The notes beneath the pieces were generated by a model, which saw only the letters and a program-made list of their open reading frames with translations, was not told the origin of the DNA and made no database searches. A DNA stretch of 64,000 bases from Liquidambar formosana (Eukaryota; Streptophyta; Magnoliopsida; Saxifragales; Altingiaceae): the NCBI GenBank assembly GCA_039720395.1, contig JBBPBK010000072.1, forward strand, positions 248,001 to 312,000, given 5' to 3'. Within the stretch, counting starts at the first letter, position 1, and the number at the start of each line of letters is the position of its first letter. Of this stretch, positions 22,709 through 34,640 are shown piece after piece. Both the position numbers and the translations under genes were made by a program.

Positions 22709-24657
22709 CTTCCAAAACCTACGCATAAGGTCTTCCATCAAGAATCTCATTGGGTGGTGGAAACCCAACCTACTGCACGAGAAATCATTAAAAAGGCGGG
22801 TTTTGGTTGGTTCCTTGACTCCTTATGGAATGAACAATGGGACAGGCAAGCCCTATTCGCCTTAGCTGAGTTATGGTGGGATACCACCAATACTTTTCAT
22901 TTTAGTTTTGGGGAGATGACCATGACTCCCAAAGATTTTTCCATAATCACGGGCCTAAGCATCAAGGGAAAGAGGTTGGCATATTATGGGAATGCCAACA
23001 CGGATGGTAACTACCTCTTGTCCATGCTGGGGATGGACATTGAGAAAAGCTTACGCGGTGTTCGGCAAACCTGGTTATTTGAAAACTTTTCCAGCTAAGA
23101 AGAAGGTGCGGGAGTAGACCCCGAGTACTTAGCTAGGACTTTCCTGATTTACATGCTCTCTTGCACTTTCTTTGTTGGTGCCAATGACATGGCACAACTG
23201 GGCTATCTTGCTTGCATGGTGGATGTTCACAAGATTGGGAGGTACAACTGGGGAGGAGCAGTACTGGCCATTATGTATAGATCTATGTCTGACATGTCTC
23301 GAAGGGTCTCCAAGAACTTTGGCGGGCTTCCATTTGTTTGGGAGGTAAATAAAAATGTTTAAGTTTTTAGATTCCTCTAAAATTTGACTTGGTTTTAACT
23401 GCTTTCTTGGGTTTTGACAGATCTGGTACTATGAGTACTTGGGACTATGCCGCCCCGCACTAGACAATGAAATACAGGAGTGGCCAATACTTGGGAATTA
23501 CGCTCCTAGCAAGATAGCTGTGTGTGCCGCCAACAGGCATGACTATGCCCATGCAAGGGCATACTTGGCGAGTCTGAATGCCGACATGGTAATCCACCTT
23601 CCTCATTCTTTTCTTTCTTTTATTTTTATTATCTAGCACATCATTTTTTCCAAATTCAACAGGTGGAATGGAGCCCATGGGGACTGTGGGAAGCTAGGCT
23701 ACCCAGGAGGTGTGTGTCCTGCTTAGAATTGACTGGGAAGAGGGTACCTTTTGAGGGTCCCTCAAGGTAATACTGGTACTTGGGAGAGCGCGTCCTTAGG
23801 CAAGTGAAAGGACGTGTGGATGCTGCTTTTACCCCTGTCATGCCTCCGGTGAACATGAGGCATACAAACTCTTTAGATGGGGATGAGTTGATGGAGGCTT
23901 TAACTGGGTGGGATGTTGAGGAGTTCACCTCGCCCAATACTGATTACATGACTTTTTGCCATCAATTCTTGATACGGCCTAGGGTCACTGGCTTCCCACC
24001 TCAAGGGGTGAGTCTTTATCCCATTCCTCTTATTATTGATTTCTGTAAACACTTCTTTTAAACAAATTATTTATTGCAGGGTAGGCGAGCTTGTGGATAT
24101 AGTTCCACAGTAAGGTCATCCATTGGCATGACCCATGGTGCTGATGATTATGAAATGGAAGGAATTCCACAACCACCTCTCCCAGTTCTCAATTGGCAAG
24201 TGAGTCTATACAATGGATTGGAATTTATGAAGACTGATATTGCTCGCCTTGCTTTTGATGAAGTTCCTAGGATCGACCCGAGCTACGAAAATGTAAGCTC
24301 TAAGCCCTTACCTTTCTTGAGGCCTTTTTCCATCATTTATTAACCATGTTCCTTTTTCAAGTTCCTAGGGAGTATGCCTAGGAGTGCCTTGAGCTTAGCG
24401 AAGGATTAAGGCAAGACCTTGTCAGGATGAGCTTGCCGAACTCCGTGCTAGAAGGACGTTTAAATCCCTCTGTCAGACATTCCTTTGTTCATTCCAATTA
24501 TAGGAGCTAAAGACATTACCCTTTTTATTAATAGATTTTCTTTGCAACAAGTCTCCACATTGCGTCCACCACAACCAATGCCACCCCAAAGGGTTCCTCA
24601 TGCTGGTCGTGGTAGAGGTGAATCAAGCCAAAAGAGAAGAACAGCGGGAGATCATTA
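22709..24657 (+). pseudogene. Intron-bearing plant mobile domain (PMD) gene, antisense in Tat1
   Basis: The first exon reads RPTAREII-like then TFHFSFGEMTMTPKDF, the hallmark of the plant mobile domain, a family of uncertain function found in plant genes (MAIN-like) and in extra ORFs of Tat elements. Exons inferred from frames and splice signals: to 23344; 23421-23588; 23663-24007; 24080-24292; then a decayed last exon from about 24362, ending with GRGRGE and a basic tail. The first four exons join in phase 0 at GT and AG borders. In-frame stops occur at 23096 and 23768, and the last exon is out of frame. The start is uncertain; no good ATG precedes the domain. The retained introns show this gene was not copied from its own spliced mRNA. 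Confidence 0.78.
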
Positions 24658-24852
24658 GCTTAGCTTAACCTTTTGCTTGTAAACGAATGGAACATCCTTC
24701 TTTGTGCTTTGTAACTCCTCTTTCAATACTTCCTTTGGTACTTTTATGAGACTTTTGGAATTCCATTGTGGTGATTTTCTCATGTTTTTCATGCATAAAT
24801 AAGCTCAAAATAAGCTTTCCAAGGTCACATAACCATGTAGGGGTCAAATACG

Positions 24853-24907
24853 GTCAAAAATAGGCAAAACTGGGCAAAATGGGCAAAACTGGGCAAAATG
24901 GGCAAAC
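24853..24907 (+). repeat. Short tandem repeat of GGGCAAAACT/GGGCAAAATG
   Basis: Units GGCAAAACTG and GGCAAAATGG alternate about five times, just upstream of the palindrome of the second antisense gene. Confidence 0.8.
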
Positions 24908-24910
24908 GGC

Positions 24911-25133
24911 CTCGGGTGACCACCCAGGGCTGGGCGGCTAGCCGCCCAAGCCCAGGTGGCTAGCCGCCCAGGCCTGGGTGGTCACCCGAGCCCGAAGTGG
25001 AAATCCCACTTCAAATAGGAAACTTCCTATTTTGACGGGTTTTCTCCTTCTGGAACTTGGATTTGTGACTTTTTCCCTATAAAAACACATCCAAAGGGTT
25101 CCTAAACCTACTTGTATTGATTCATTAGAAATT
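24911..25133 (+). promoter_or_regulatory. Promoter of the second antisense PMD-like gene
   Basis: An inverted repeat at 24911-24990 has 18-bp perfect arms (CTCGGGTGACCACCCAGG and its complement) and the inner palindrome GGGCGGCTAGCCGCCC. A TATA box TATAAAAA lies at 25078-25085 and the ATG at 25134. The palindrome-then-TATA arrangement copies that of the Tat LTRs. Activity is inferred. Confidence 0.6.
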
Positions 25134-28100
25134 ATGGAGGCTCTAGAAAAATTTTTGGGAGGGTTTTTGAGAGTTATGAGTGCTGAAGTAAAATCTGAGT
25201 TCAAGTGCTTTGGCTTGGATCCATTGCTCTCCTTGAGGCATGTGAAGCTTGAAACGAACCTCCTAACTGCTGCTACATATTTTTGGGACCCCCAAATTCA
25301 TGTGTTCCGCTTCAATTATGAAGAACTATGCCCAATAATGGAGGAATTCTGCACATTGTATGGAGTTTCATTGGTAGGTCCTTTCATTCTCCCTACTCCT
25401 CGCCCAAGCTTTCTTACTTCTTTCTCCAATTTCCTTGGGATTCACCAAGAATATGCCTCCATGTTTGTAAAAGACCATATGGTAGATTTGATGAAATTGG
25501 TAACCTCTTTCTTGGCCTATGATAGTAAAGGTATTCTGAAATTTACTTTTCCTATTAAGCATGCACTTGCCTTTTGCCTTATTGGTCGTTTCCTTATTTC
25601 CACTGGTACTCCATATGTTCCCATACAAATCTGTGAGTTGATTCCTTTCCTTATCAAGGGCCATAATTTGATTCCCATGGTACTAGCTGAAACCCTGAAT
25701 AGCTTGGATAAAATTCATGAGGACCCAAAAGTTCCCTTAGGAGGTAGCCCCATTCTGCTACAGATGTGGTTGCTTGAAAGACTGAAATTCTTGTCACCCA
25801 CTGTCATTACACCGTGTGAACCCCGGAAAGTGGCCCACATGATTGAAAAGAAAATAGGTTTGAAAATGAAAAGGGAGTCGCCACCTTATTTTTTAAAAGA
25901 AACAAGGAAAACCCTAAAAACAGTTTGTTTTAAGAAAACAATTTGAATGACTCCATATTTAAAAAGGAAAGGCAAAAACAGTCTTTTAGAAACCAAAGAA
26001 ATCGGGGATTTGGAGGCTAAGTTATGACATGGGAAGGTTCTAGGCATAGCCTATAGGCACCCATGTCACCCTTTCGGTCTCTTAGTTTATTTGGGCTAAA
26101 TCAAGATCTTACCATACAAAAATCAGCAAGTATATCATCACAAGAATTGCATGCATATCATATATTCCATCCATAATAAACAAACAAAAACAAAGAAAAC
26201 AAAACAAAACTAGGATACTTAGATCCTAGGGCAGACTTGAATCTCAAAGCGCCTACGTACCATGTAGCGAAATACATGGATCAAAGTCCACGTAGTTCGA
26301 TTGGGAATAAGGTTATAACCTAATACAAACCTATGGTAAAACCCTAGGTTTCCTTATTTGAAAGATAGAAAATCTGATATTTGAACCAAGTTTGAATTTA
26401 GGAAAACTTCCACAAGATGGAAAACTTTGATAAAAAGGTAATTTATTTAATCAAGGAAACCTCTAATTATTACCATAGACTCATATTAGGAAATAACCCT
26501 AAGGAGGGAGAAGAGAGAAGGTAAAGGAAGAAAAAGTGAATTAGGGCACTTTCAAACCCTACTTACCTTGTGCAATATCTCCGAGCAATAGCAAGCTTAA
26601 GCAATAACGACCTTATTTGCAATAAAGCGATTATTACCCCTGTTTGCACCCTTACACATGCTCAAAACAAACCAAAAGAAGAAAATACAAATCTGGACAG
26701 AATAGTATAAGGGCCTAAAATCATCCACTAATCATGCATATAACACAAGTAGTGAAATAACATAAACCCTAATGCAATCCTAGAACCATGACATGCATAA
26801 AAACCCTAAAATAACTAACATGAATGCAGAAAATCATCATAGCTATTCTATATGCAATACATATACAGCAACTATGAAGAAAAAGACAACAAAAAGCCTA
26901 AACTACTATGCTATATGCAACAAACCTAAAACAAGGGCAAAAGAAATCCTAAACTCACACACATGCTTTAAACTATGTGAAACAGCCCTAAATCATGCAA
27001 AACTAAACATAAATGACATTCTAATCATATGTATTAACTAATGAAAGCATCAACACATGATAAAAATGCAAGCTTGAACATGAAATAATAGCTATTCAAT
27101 GCAAAACCCTAAAAAAGACACTAGAAACCCTAGAATCACAACTATGCATAAAATCACATGGAATAACATTATAACATGCATAACTCCTCAAGAATAACAT
27201 TTTAGTCATGAATATTAACCAATAGAAGTATCAACACATGATAAAAATGCCAACTTGAACATGAAATAGAGCTATTCTAATTTCAGCACAATAGAAACCC
27301 TCAAATCCCAACTATGCAGTAAACCACATGAAATAATCCAATTACATGCATAACTCATTATGAATAACATTTAAACCATGTATATTAATTATTAGAAGCA
27401 TCAACACATGATAAAAATACTATCTTGAACATGTAATAGAATTATTCTAAGTGAAACCTTAATTTCAGCATAAAGAGAAAAGAGGTATACCTATGGTGGA
27501 TGTCCCCTTGCAACTGTAGAGACTTCTTCTCCTCTTGAAACGCTCTCCTTCAAGCCTCCACACAAACCCTAGCTCTCCTTTGGAACTCTTTCTTACTCTC
27601 TTTCTCCAGAAATTAGGTTAAATGCCTTAAGGATGGCTGTCATTCCCTCCAGGTGGCTCCCCCTAATGCCGAAGTATAGAGGGGTATTTATAGGGATTGA
27701 GTGGAATCAATCAATGGTTTGGATTAAAACCCTAAATATTAATCCAAAGGTCCTTAGAGACTTCCTTGGGGCTCAAGTAGGTCAAATAGGGCTGAAAATA
27801 AGATGGAATGGCAGCTGGAAGCAAAAAATCCGTCAAAAATAGGAAGAAATCCCGCTTCAGCATGATTTTAGGAAGGTGGCTCGGCTGACCACCCAGGGCT
27901 GGGCGGCTAACCACCTGGCCTTGGGCGGCTGACCACCTGGGCTGGGCGGTTAGCCGCCAAGCCCCAGGTGGTCACCCGAGTGCGCTGTCAGCAATTGCTT
28001 TATTTGAGCCCTTTTGCCTTCCAAAAGTGTTTCGGGGGTCAAACGGAGTCCGATTTTGACGAAACGAAAGCCAAAACGACCGTGCTTTGATGAGGAATGT

Positions 28101-29300
28101 AATTTAAGACATTTTAGGGCAAAAATACCTAGCCATAGCTGCATGTTTGGGTTTTACAAAGGCGGCTAACCGCTATGCACCACCGTCGCTAAGCTTAGGT
28201 GTGCACACAGGGTCGCACCGAATGCTTTCCAATTCAAAATTCAACCTTCCAAAACATCTTTGGGAATGAAATTAAGACTAATTAAAGTCAAATGAGTGGG
28301 AATGGAGTGAAAATCATGAGCCGATTCGAGCTAACTCGAAATAGGTCTCTTAACCAACTTGAGCCATATTGAGCCATTTTAATCCCGAACCATCAATTCA
28401 TCAAATTGAACCCATAAATACCTCAAATGCATCTTCATGAACTCTAATTGACAATTTGGAGATCATTTTAAGGTAAAATGAAAAGTTTGTGACCTGAAAG
28501 ACGATTATGCCCCTCAAGTCACAAAAGCTCTTATTATCCTTCAAGATCAACTCCAAATTGAACCAAAATTCATATCCAATGTCCTTATGATTCTAGAAAG
28601 CTAATGCAAGTAACTAGACTCAAAAACAAAACAAAAACATGCATGGAATGACAAACCCTAGTAAGGTGGTGCAAAAATGGGGTGTGACACACCATATATG
28701 CCCCAGCATTACTGTCTCCGCCGTATTGAATTACCTGGGCAATTTTCCTTGAGGGATTGTCTAGGTTACTTCCAAACCCTTTCATGGAGGAATATCAAGT
28801 GGTTTGTCTTTATATGGGGCTACAGTGAACATGTGCTTCTATGCACTTCTGGGTATGCTATGGTGAGGCTGACAAAACTGAGGTTTACTTCCTTTTATTG
28901 GCCTTCAAAGGTTCTTCGTCAGATGGGTTCCATGCAAACCATACCCACTTCCTTGAAAGGTGACTATCCCATAGTGCATGCAGGTCTTTCTGTGGTAACT
29001 TGGGCGAAGGGTCGATGGCCTAGCAAGCTGACGCTAACCCAAGTTATGAATACTGATGGTCCATATATGATGAGCCTCGAGTACAAGGAATAGTTGAAAA
29101 ACAATTTGGGTGAACAAGAGACTATTCGAAGAGAACGGATTTATGGACTCATCAAAGACATTACACTTGGGTCTTACAGAAAGGATATTATGGAAGTAGT
29201 GACAGCAGCTCATGAACACGACTTGAAGAAGAAAAGAAGACTTGAAAGAGAAAAGAAGAAAACTGAAAAGCGGGCTGCAAATAAATCCAAGAAAAATTGA
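25134..29300 (+). pseudogene. Intronless PMD-like antisense gene of Tat1, split by solo LTR E
   Basis: The frame opens at 25134 and runs to 25814, is cut by LTR E with its target duplication, and resumes in frame at 28695, ending at TAG 29091-29093. Total is about 359 codons. The reading frame then stays open to 29300 with a lysine/arginine-rich end (KKKRRLEREKKKTEKR), so the TAG is probably a late mutation. AATYFWDPQIHVFRFNYEEL and LLQMWLLERLKFL resemble PMD-type proteins coded antisense between pol and the 3' LTR of Tat elements. Function is unknown. It differs from the PMD gene at 22709-24657 and has no introns. The basic end could target the nucleus; that is inference. Confidence 0.78.
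25815..28689 (-). mobile_element. Solo Tat LTR E
   Basis: A 2.9-kb LTR with termini TGTGAACC/TGTGACA and no internal region. Flanks are CACCG (25810-25814) and CACCA (28690-28694), a 5-bp target duplication with one change. The interrupted reading frame shows CACCA fits the original codons. It contains a palindrome at 27880-27980, a TATA box at 27685-27692 (minus) and AAGGTAAGT at 26561-26569 (minus). It probably arose by recombination between two LTRs. Confidence 0.9.
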
Positions 29301-29613
29301 AGACTCATAGAATAGGATATTTATGGCATATTTATAGTTCCTTTACTTAATATCAATAAATTGCTATGTCAATCACTTTTAGTTCTGAATGAATTGCCAA
29401 TAATAAGCCAAATTTGGGATTTTATTTTGTTGTTTGATTTAGACCTCACCCAAAGTAACTTTATGGGTTGCCTACGTATCTCCATGATTTTTCTTTTTCT
29501 TTCCTTTTTTATTTTTATTTTTATTTTTTTTATATGGAGAATCAAGTCTTACGTAGTTCTTATGCCTTAACTTTTGCCTAGGCCGCCCTTTCGGGTTTTC
29601 AACCTAGCAGGCC
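29301..29613. other. Spacer between antisense gene and integrase end
   Basis: No gene. A T-rich run (29500-29535) and the convergent ends of the PMD-like gene and integrase. It could hold 3' ends for both directions, but I see no clear poly(A) signal pair. Confidence 0.4.
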
Positions 29614-30674
29614 TCAAACATAGTATTTCTTCAATTGATCCAAATTAGTTGGATGAGCGAACTCAATCCCATCTAAATCCATGAGGCGAACAGCCCCTGC
29701 TAGCAATATCTCTTTGATAATGTATGGTCCACCCCAACTTGGCTTGAATTTTCCCCGCAGATCGAACACTGGAGCTCTGATTTCTTTCAGCACTACATGC
29801 CCTTTCTTTAGACCCCGATCTTTGACATACTTGTTGAATGCTCTGGTAACTCTCCGCTGATACCCTTGTACATGATACAGCGCCCTTAACCGCTTTTCAT
29901 CTAGTAACGCTAACTCATCATAACGGCTCTTGACCCAGTCCACTTCTGTTATCTAACTCTCCACGGCGACCCTTAGCGAAGGAACTTCTAGTTCAACTGG
30001 TAATACGGCCTCCATTCCATAGACTAGAAAGTAAGGGGTAGCCCCTGTTGATGACCTTATTGACGTTCTGTAACCCCATAAAGCCAATGGTAACTTCTCA
30101 TGCCAGTCCATGTACAAGTCTGTAGTCTTCTGTAGTAACTTCTTGATATTCTTGTTAGCTGCTTCCACTGCTCCATTAGTCTGAGGACGGTATGGTGATG
30201 ACAGATGGTGAACTATGCTGTATATTTGTAAGAGCTCATAGGTTTCTTTCTGGAAGTGTTGTCCATTGTCTGAGATAACTTCATGTGGTACCCCATATCA
30301 ATAGATAATGCTATGCTGTATGAACTGTGCTACCTTCTTAGCATTCAAGGTCTTAAAAGACGCTGCTTCCACCCACTTAGTTAAATAATCAATAGCAACA
30401 AGAATGTATTCATGCCCATTTGACGCCTCTGGCTTGATCTATCCGATAATATCTATCCCTCATACTGCGAACGGCCATGGTGACGACATACTTGTTAAAG
30501 GCATAGAAGGCAAATGTTGTCCGCTAGCGAGCAGTTGGCACTTATGGCACTTCTTGACATGTGCGTGGCAATCTCTTTCCATGGTAGACCAATAATAGCC
30601 TAGCCTTATGATTTTCTTAGCCAACATATAACCATTCATGTGCAGAGCCCCTATCCTTTCATGGATTTCTTTGA
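29614..30674 (-). pseudogene. Tat1 integrase
   Basis: The frame reads through the zinc-binding domain (CHAHVKKCHKCQ, near 30540-30580), then the catalytic core with aspartate in GIDIIG, aspartate in ISDNGQ and glutamate in NGAVEAANKN. The C-terminal part has KFKPSWGGPYIIKEIL, a typical gypsy integrase end. This enzyme would insert the DNA copy. Stops break it near 30450, 30295 and 29953. It follows RNase H directly, as in all Ty3/gypsy elements. It ends 314 bases from the antisense PMD-like gene. Confidence 0.85.
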
Positions 30675-31196
30675 TTAGATGCTCGGCTTATTCTTCTGTG
30701 ACACACAGCAGGTGGATCCCGTCGTATGATCTCCGATATAGCTTTCCTCCACAAAGTACATAGTGACTAGCTGCCATCTTAAGGTCTTTCTATCGACATG
30801 AGATGCTCCTTTTGGGTATTCTCTTTCTTCAATGAACTTCTTTATATCATGGAACCATAGATTGCCATCATTCACTTCCCCTTCTCGGATTGCACAACAG
30901 TACACCGGCTTGTCTCGGCATTCTATCACCAACAGCTTCACATTTTCTCCTTTGGGTATCTCCACCATGGATGCTAGGGTTGCCAAGGCATCGGCGAATT
31001 GGTTCTTGTTTCTTGACAGGTAATTGAACTATATTTCTGAGAACTCCTTGGTTAGAGCTTCCAGATAGGCATGGTGTGGCAATAGCTTCTCATCCCAAGT
31101 TTTCCATTCCCCTTTTATCTGACAAATGATTAGTGCCGAGTCCCCGAACACTTCCAATTCTTTGATCCCCAATTCAAGTGCAGCTTCTAATGCCAA
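30675..31196 (-). pseudogene. Tat1 RNase H, distal part
   Basis: Continues the RNase H domain cut at 40909: ALEAALELGIKELEVFGDSA, then FADALATLASMV, the usual end of the plant gypsy RNase H. The Copia B target duplication GATGC flanks the break (31197-31201, 40904-40908). A stop lies near 31029. The tail leads into the integrase. Confidence 0.85.
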
Positions 31197-31201
31197 GATG
31201 C

Positions 31202-32872
31202 TGTTAGGAATTGAACTAGAAGGAAATAGAATGCGGAATAACTTGAATAACAAAAATTTCCTATCAATTCCATGCAACCCATGAATCTGATTGTGGTTCA
31301 TACAAAACAATAAAACCCTAATTACAAAGAGAGGGTTTAGAACTTACAGTTGATTATGTCTTCTCCTTTTTACTCCAAGCTTTGATTTCGGACAGCAGTA
31401 AATGAGCAGCCCAAGTGTGCTGCCTCCAACGGTATCCACACCTAGCTAGAGCTTCAAGTCTTTTCCTTCTTCTTCCTTGTTGTTGCTAGAGGTGGAGAAG
31501 AAAGAGAGAGAGAAGAAAGCCTCCAACACTTTGGACGGCTAGGATTGGGAGTGTGCAAGCAAGCCCATGCCATGTCACACATAAGTATGACTTATATATG
31601 CCACACTAAAGGGGCCAGCCCTAGGGGAGAACCCTTTTAGGGTTTTGTGCAATTTCCCTAAATTGCACAATAACCCCTATTGTTTACATCAAATACAAAC
31701 AAGGCCTCAAAGAACTATTCTTTATGCACTCATACCCTTTCTCTCATAGACTTAAAAGATCATCTTGCATGATCAGTGTGTGACCCATTGGGTTCACATC
31801 ATCAAGTATTAGGAATAGCACAAGGTGTGCACAATGGAACTCTTTCCATTTAGGGTCTAATTGGAACTCCTTCCAATTCCCTAATTGATTATAACTCACT
31901 TATATCAATTAGGGCTTCTACTAACCATGAATAACACCTAGCATATGGTTCATGGTGTTGTCCTTAATGAGGTGAATAAGTATCTAACAAAGAACCCTTC
32001 TGTTATAGTTTATAGGTTACAATTGCATCTTTCCTTCAACACAATGTCTCCAATTAAACTAATAGGACATGGAAGTCTGTCAAGTCCCTAGTTTAATTAC
32101 TTTATACTCAATCATGAATATCAACTCATTGATGAACTCATGAAACTCTTTTCATATTCATCCTACCATGGCCATGGATTTAATGAGTTATATTATGAAT
32201 GTTATATGAGACATTCTCTCTCTTTTTCCTGAGAGTGATGGATCCCTTGTTGATCACTCACATGCCTTCATACACATAGCGGTAGGGCCAATGAACACCT
32301 TTGCAGACCCCTGAATAGGATCTGCACTTAGTGTTATCAAACTTCTAAAGCTACATGCATAAGGCAACTATGGTGTCTCAGGTCTAAGGATTACTTGTAC
32401 CACTATAACAATGAGAAACTGATTGACAGGCAGGATAAAACTCCATTCAGTTTATCTCATATCTTTGGTCACATTCAGTGTACCTATTCTCGCAATAGGC
32501 ACCCACTTGTTGATCATAGTGTCTCCACACAAATAGCTTGAGACTAGCTATCCTCCTATAGAGTCAACCCAACAAGTGCTAGTCCTATGGTTCATTACTG
32601 TCCATCATAGTGAACCTTCAACTAGGAATGCTTTAGGAGTTTAGTACAGAGATATATCTATGGTCTCAAAATTACAACTCTTTGTAATTCCATATTCTCA
32701 ACTCTAACTCCATGGACATATTATGTAAATATAAATGATGCATATAAACATAATAGAATAAGCCCTTTTATTAAATCGATAATAAATGTGATATACATAA
32801 ATGAAATCAAATGATTGTTCCTAATCCTTAAACAATCATCTCTATGATTGGCTCTAGGGCATAATCCTAACA
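31202..32872 (-). repeat. Copia B 3' LTR
   Basis: Minus-strand start TGTTAGGATTATGCC at 32872, end CAATTCCTAACA at 31202. It carries the counterparts of the Copia A LTR hairpins. At 31641-31675 the stem bases differ from Copia A on both arms but still pair. Confidence 0.92.
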
Positions 32873-34640
32873 ATCTCCCACTTGCACTGAAGCCAATCAA
32901 CCATGTATCGCATACTTATCTTCTTAAGATGTTGGTCTTAGACATAACCAATTATGTTTTAAAGCTTTAGTCAGTAGGTCTACAAAAACTTATGTAGATA
33001 ATATCTTCTATAATGTATCTATTACCTCTTCCAATGATTCCTCTAATCACTTGGAATTGCCGCTCTATGTGTTTGGACTTTTGATGAGATCGTGATTCTT
33101 ATACTTGAGATGTAGACCCATTGTTGTCACAAAACAAGGTGTGGGCAATTGAATGGAAGGAACAACTCCAAGTTCTTAATTAATGAACTTATAGATCCAA
33201 ACAGTCTCCTAGACAATGCGATAATTAATTTACCCTTAATAATGGAATCCACTGTATCTTTCATACAGTTCTTCTATTAAGTATTTCACCAACTAAAGTG
33301 AATATAAAATATACCCCATATGGATTATATCCAAATCCATATACCCATCTACTATAAGTTTACAATTTCCATATACAATCCAATATTCCAAATTTGAATT
33401 GACTGATAACTATTTGTAACAATTACAACATAATAGATATCAGGTTCAATACATAGTGTAGAATAAGGCTTCTTAACACTTTAAGAACCTTACTTGTGTT
33501 ATCCTAGGGCACATGCCCTTGAATAATGAATTCTTATCTGAAGTAAATCAGACCTCCCTTAGAATTCTCCATGTTGAACTCCTTCAACATTTCAACTATG
33601 TTTGATGATTTGGAGATACTTAGCAATCTATATGATCTATCTCTATAGATCTTGTTGGATGCTTCTACCAAATCTTTCATGAATTAGTTTTTCTCCAAAA
33701 ACCAAAACGATTAGGATGTCATTCATATATCATTCATAATGATTAGGATGTCATCTATACTTAGGATAAAGAAAAACGATCGCACTCCCACTAACCTTTT
33801 ATACACTTATGGTCCATCTATACAATGAGAGAAATCAAACAATTTAATTACTTCAACTTTATAGATGTTCTAATTATGAGAACCTTGTAGTCTATTAATA
33901 GACTTCTATAACTTACACACTTTTATGGTTTTTCACCATTTGATATAACATCTTTATATCCTTTTTGACATATCTCATATTCAAAATGTGTGTTTATAGA
34001 TAACAAGATCCAAATGGATTTCAGCATAACTATTATCAAACAAGTTTCTTTATAGACAACTTTTTGCCTATGTTGAAAACATCCTTAAATAGCCAAGCCT
34101 TTTAGGTCTCTACCTGTCCATATTGGATTTAATGACTCTTAGTCATTTCTCAAGTTGATGTCAAACATCGCCTAATCATAATCAATAGGATTATCTTGGT
34201 GATCTTTATCACCAAAGAACAATTCTTTCACATTCTAATGGAGATACAATATCTCTCTTATGTTAAAGAAATATCCAATTTGATCTATGAAAAGAATGTG
34301 GTGTAATTAAAGGTTTTGCCTCAATAGGGGCAAGGGTTGGATCTTTGTTGGTTTGTGGCTTTACAAATAATTCTGTAAATTCTATCTACTTTTGCATCTT
34401 TCTTGAATGAACTCTTTCTCAAGAAAATCCAGCAATCATCCTAATGGACAACTTTTGTTCATTAGAGTAATAGAAATATTATCCCAACCACTTTTAGGAT
34501 ATACCACAATTCAACACTTACTTGGCCTTATTTCCAGATTGTCTACATTATGTTTCCAGACAAACGTAGCACAAGCCCAAGCCTTAACTTCTTTAAGTTG
34601 GGTTTCTTCCCATATCATATCTGATATAATTGGGACAAAA
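32873..34640 (-). pseudogene. Copia B polypurine tract and decayed pol
   Basis: The polypurine tract is at 32873-32884. The rest is the counterpart of 13790-15450 in Copia A, with the same broken pol trace and hairpins. Paired changes include TTGTCTC/GAGACAA in Copia A against TTGCCCC/GAGGCAA here (34316-34333): one T-A pair became C-G, a second position became a mismatch. A region of about 20 bases near 33720-33750 is duplicated (ATTAGGATGTCAT). Confidence 0.75.

Noticed and set aside
23460..23937. Minus-strand ORFs opposite the PMD exons
   Set aside because: The plus strand carries the PMD domain with proper splice signals; these are shadows.
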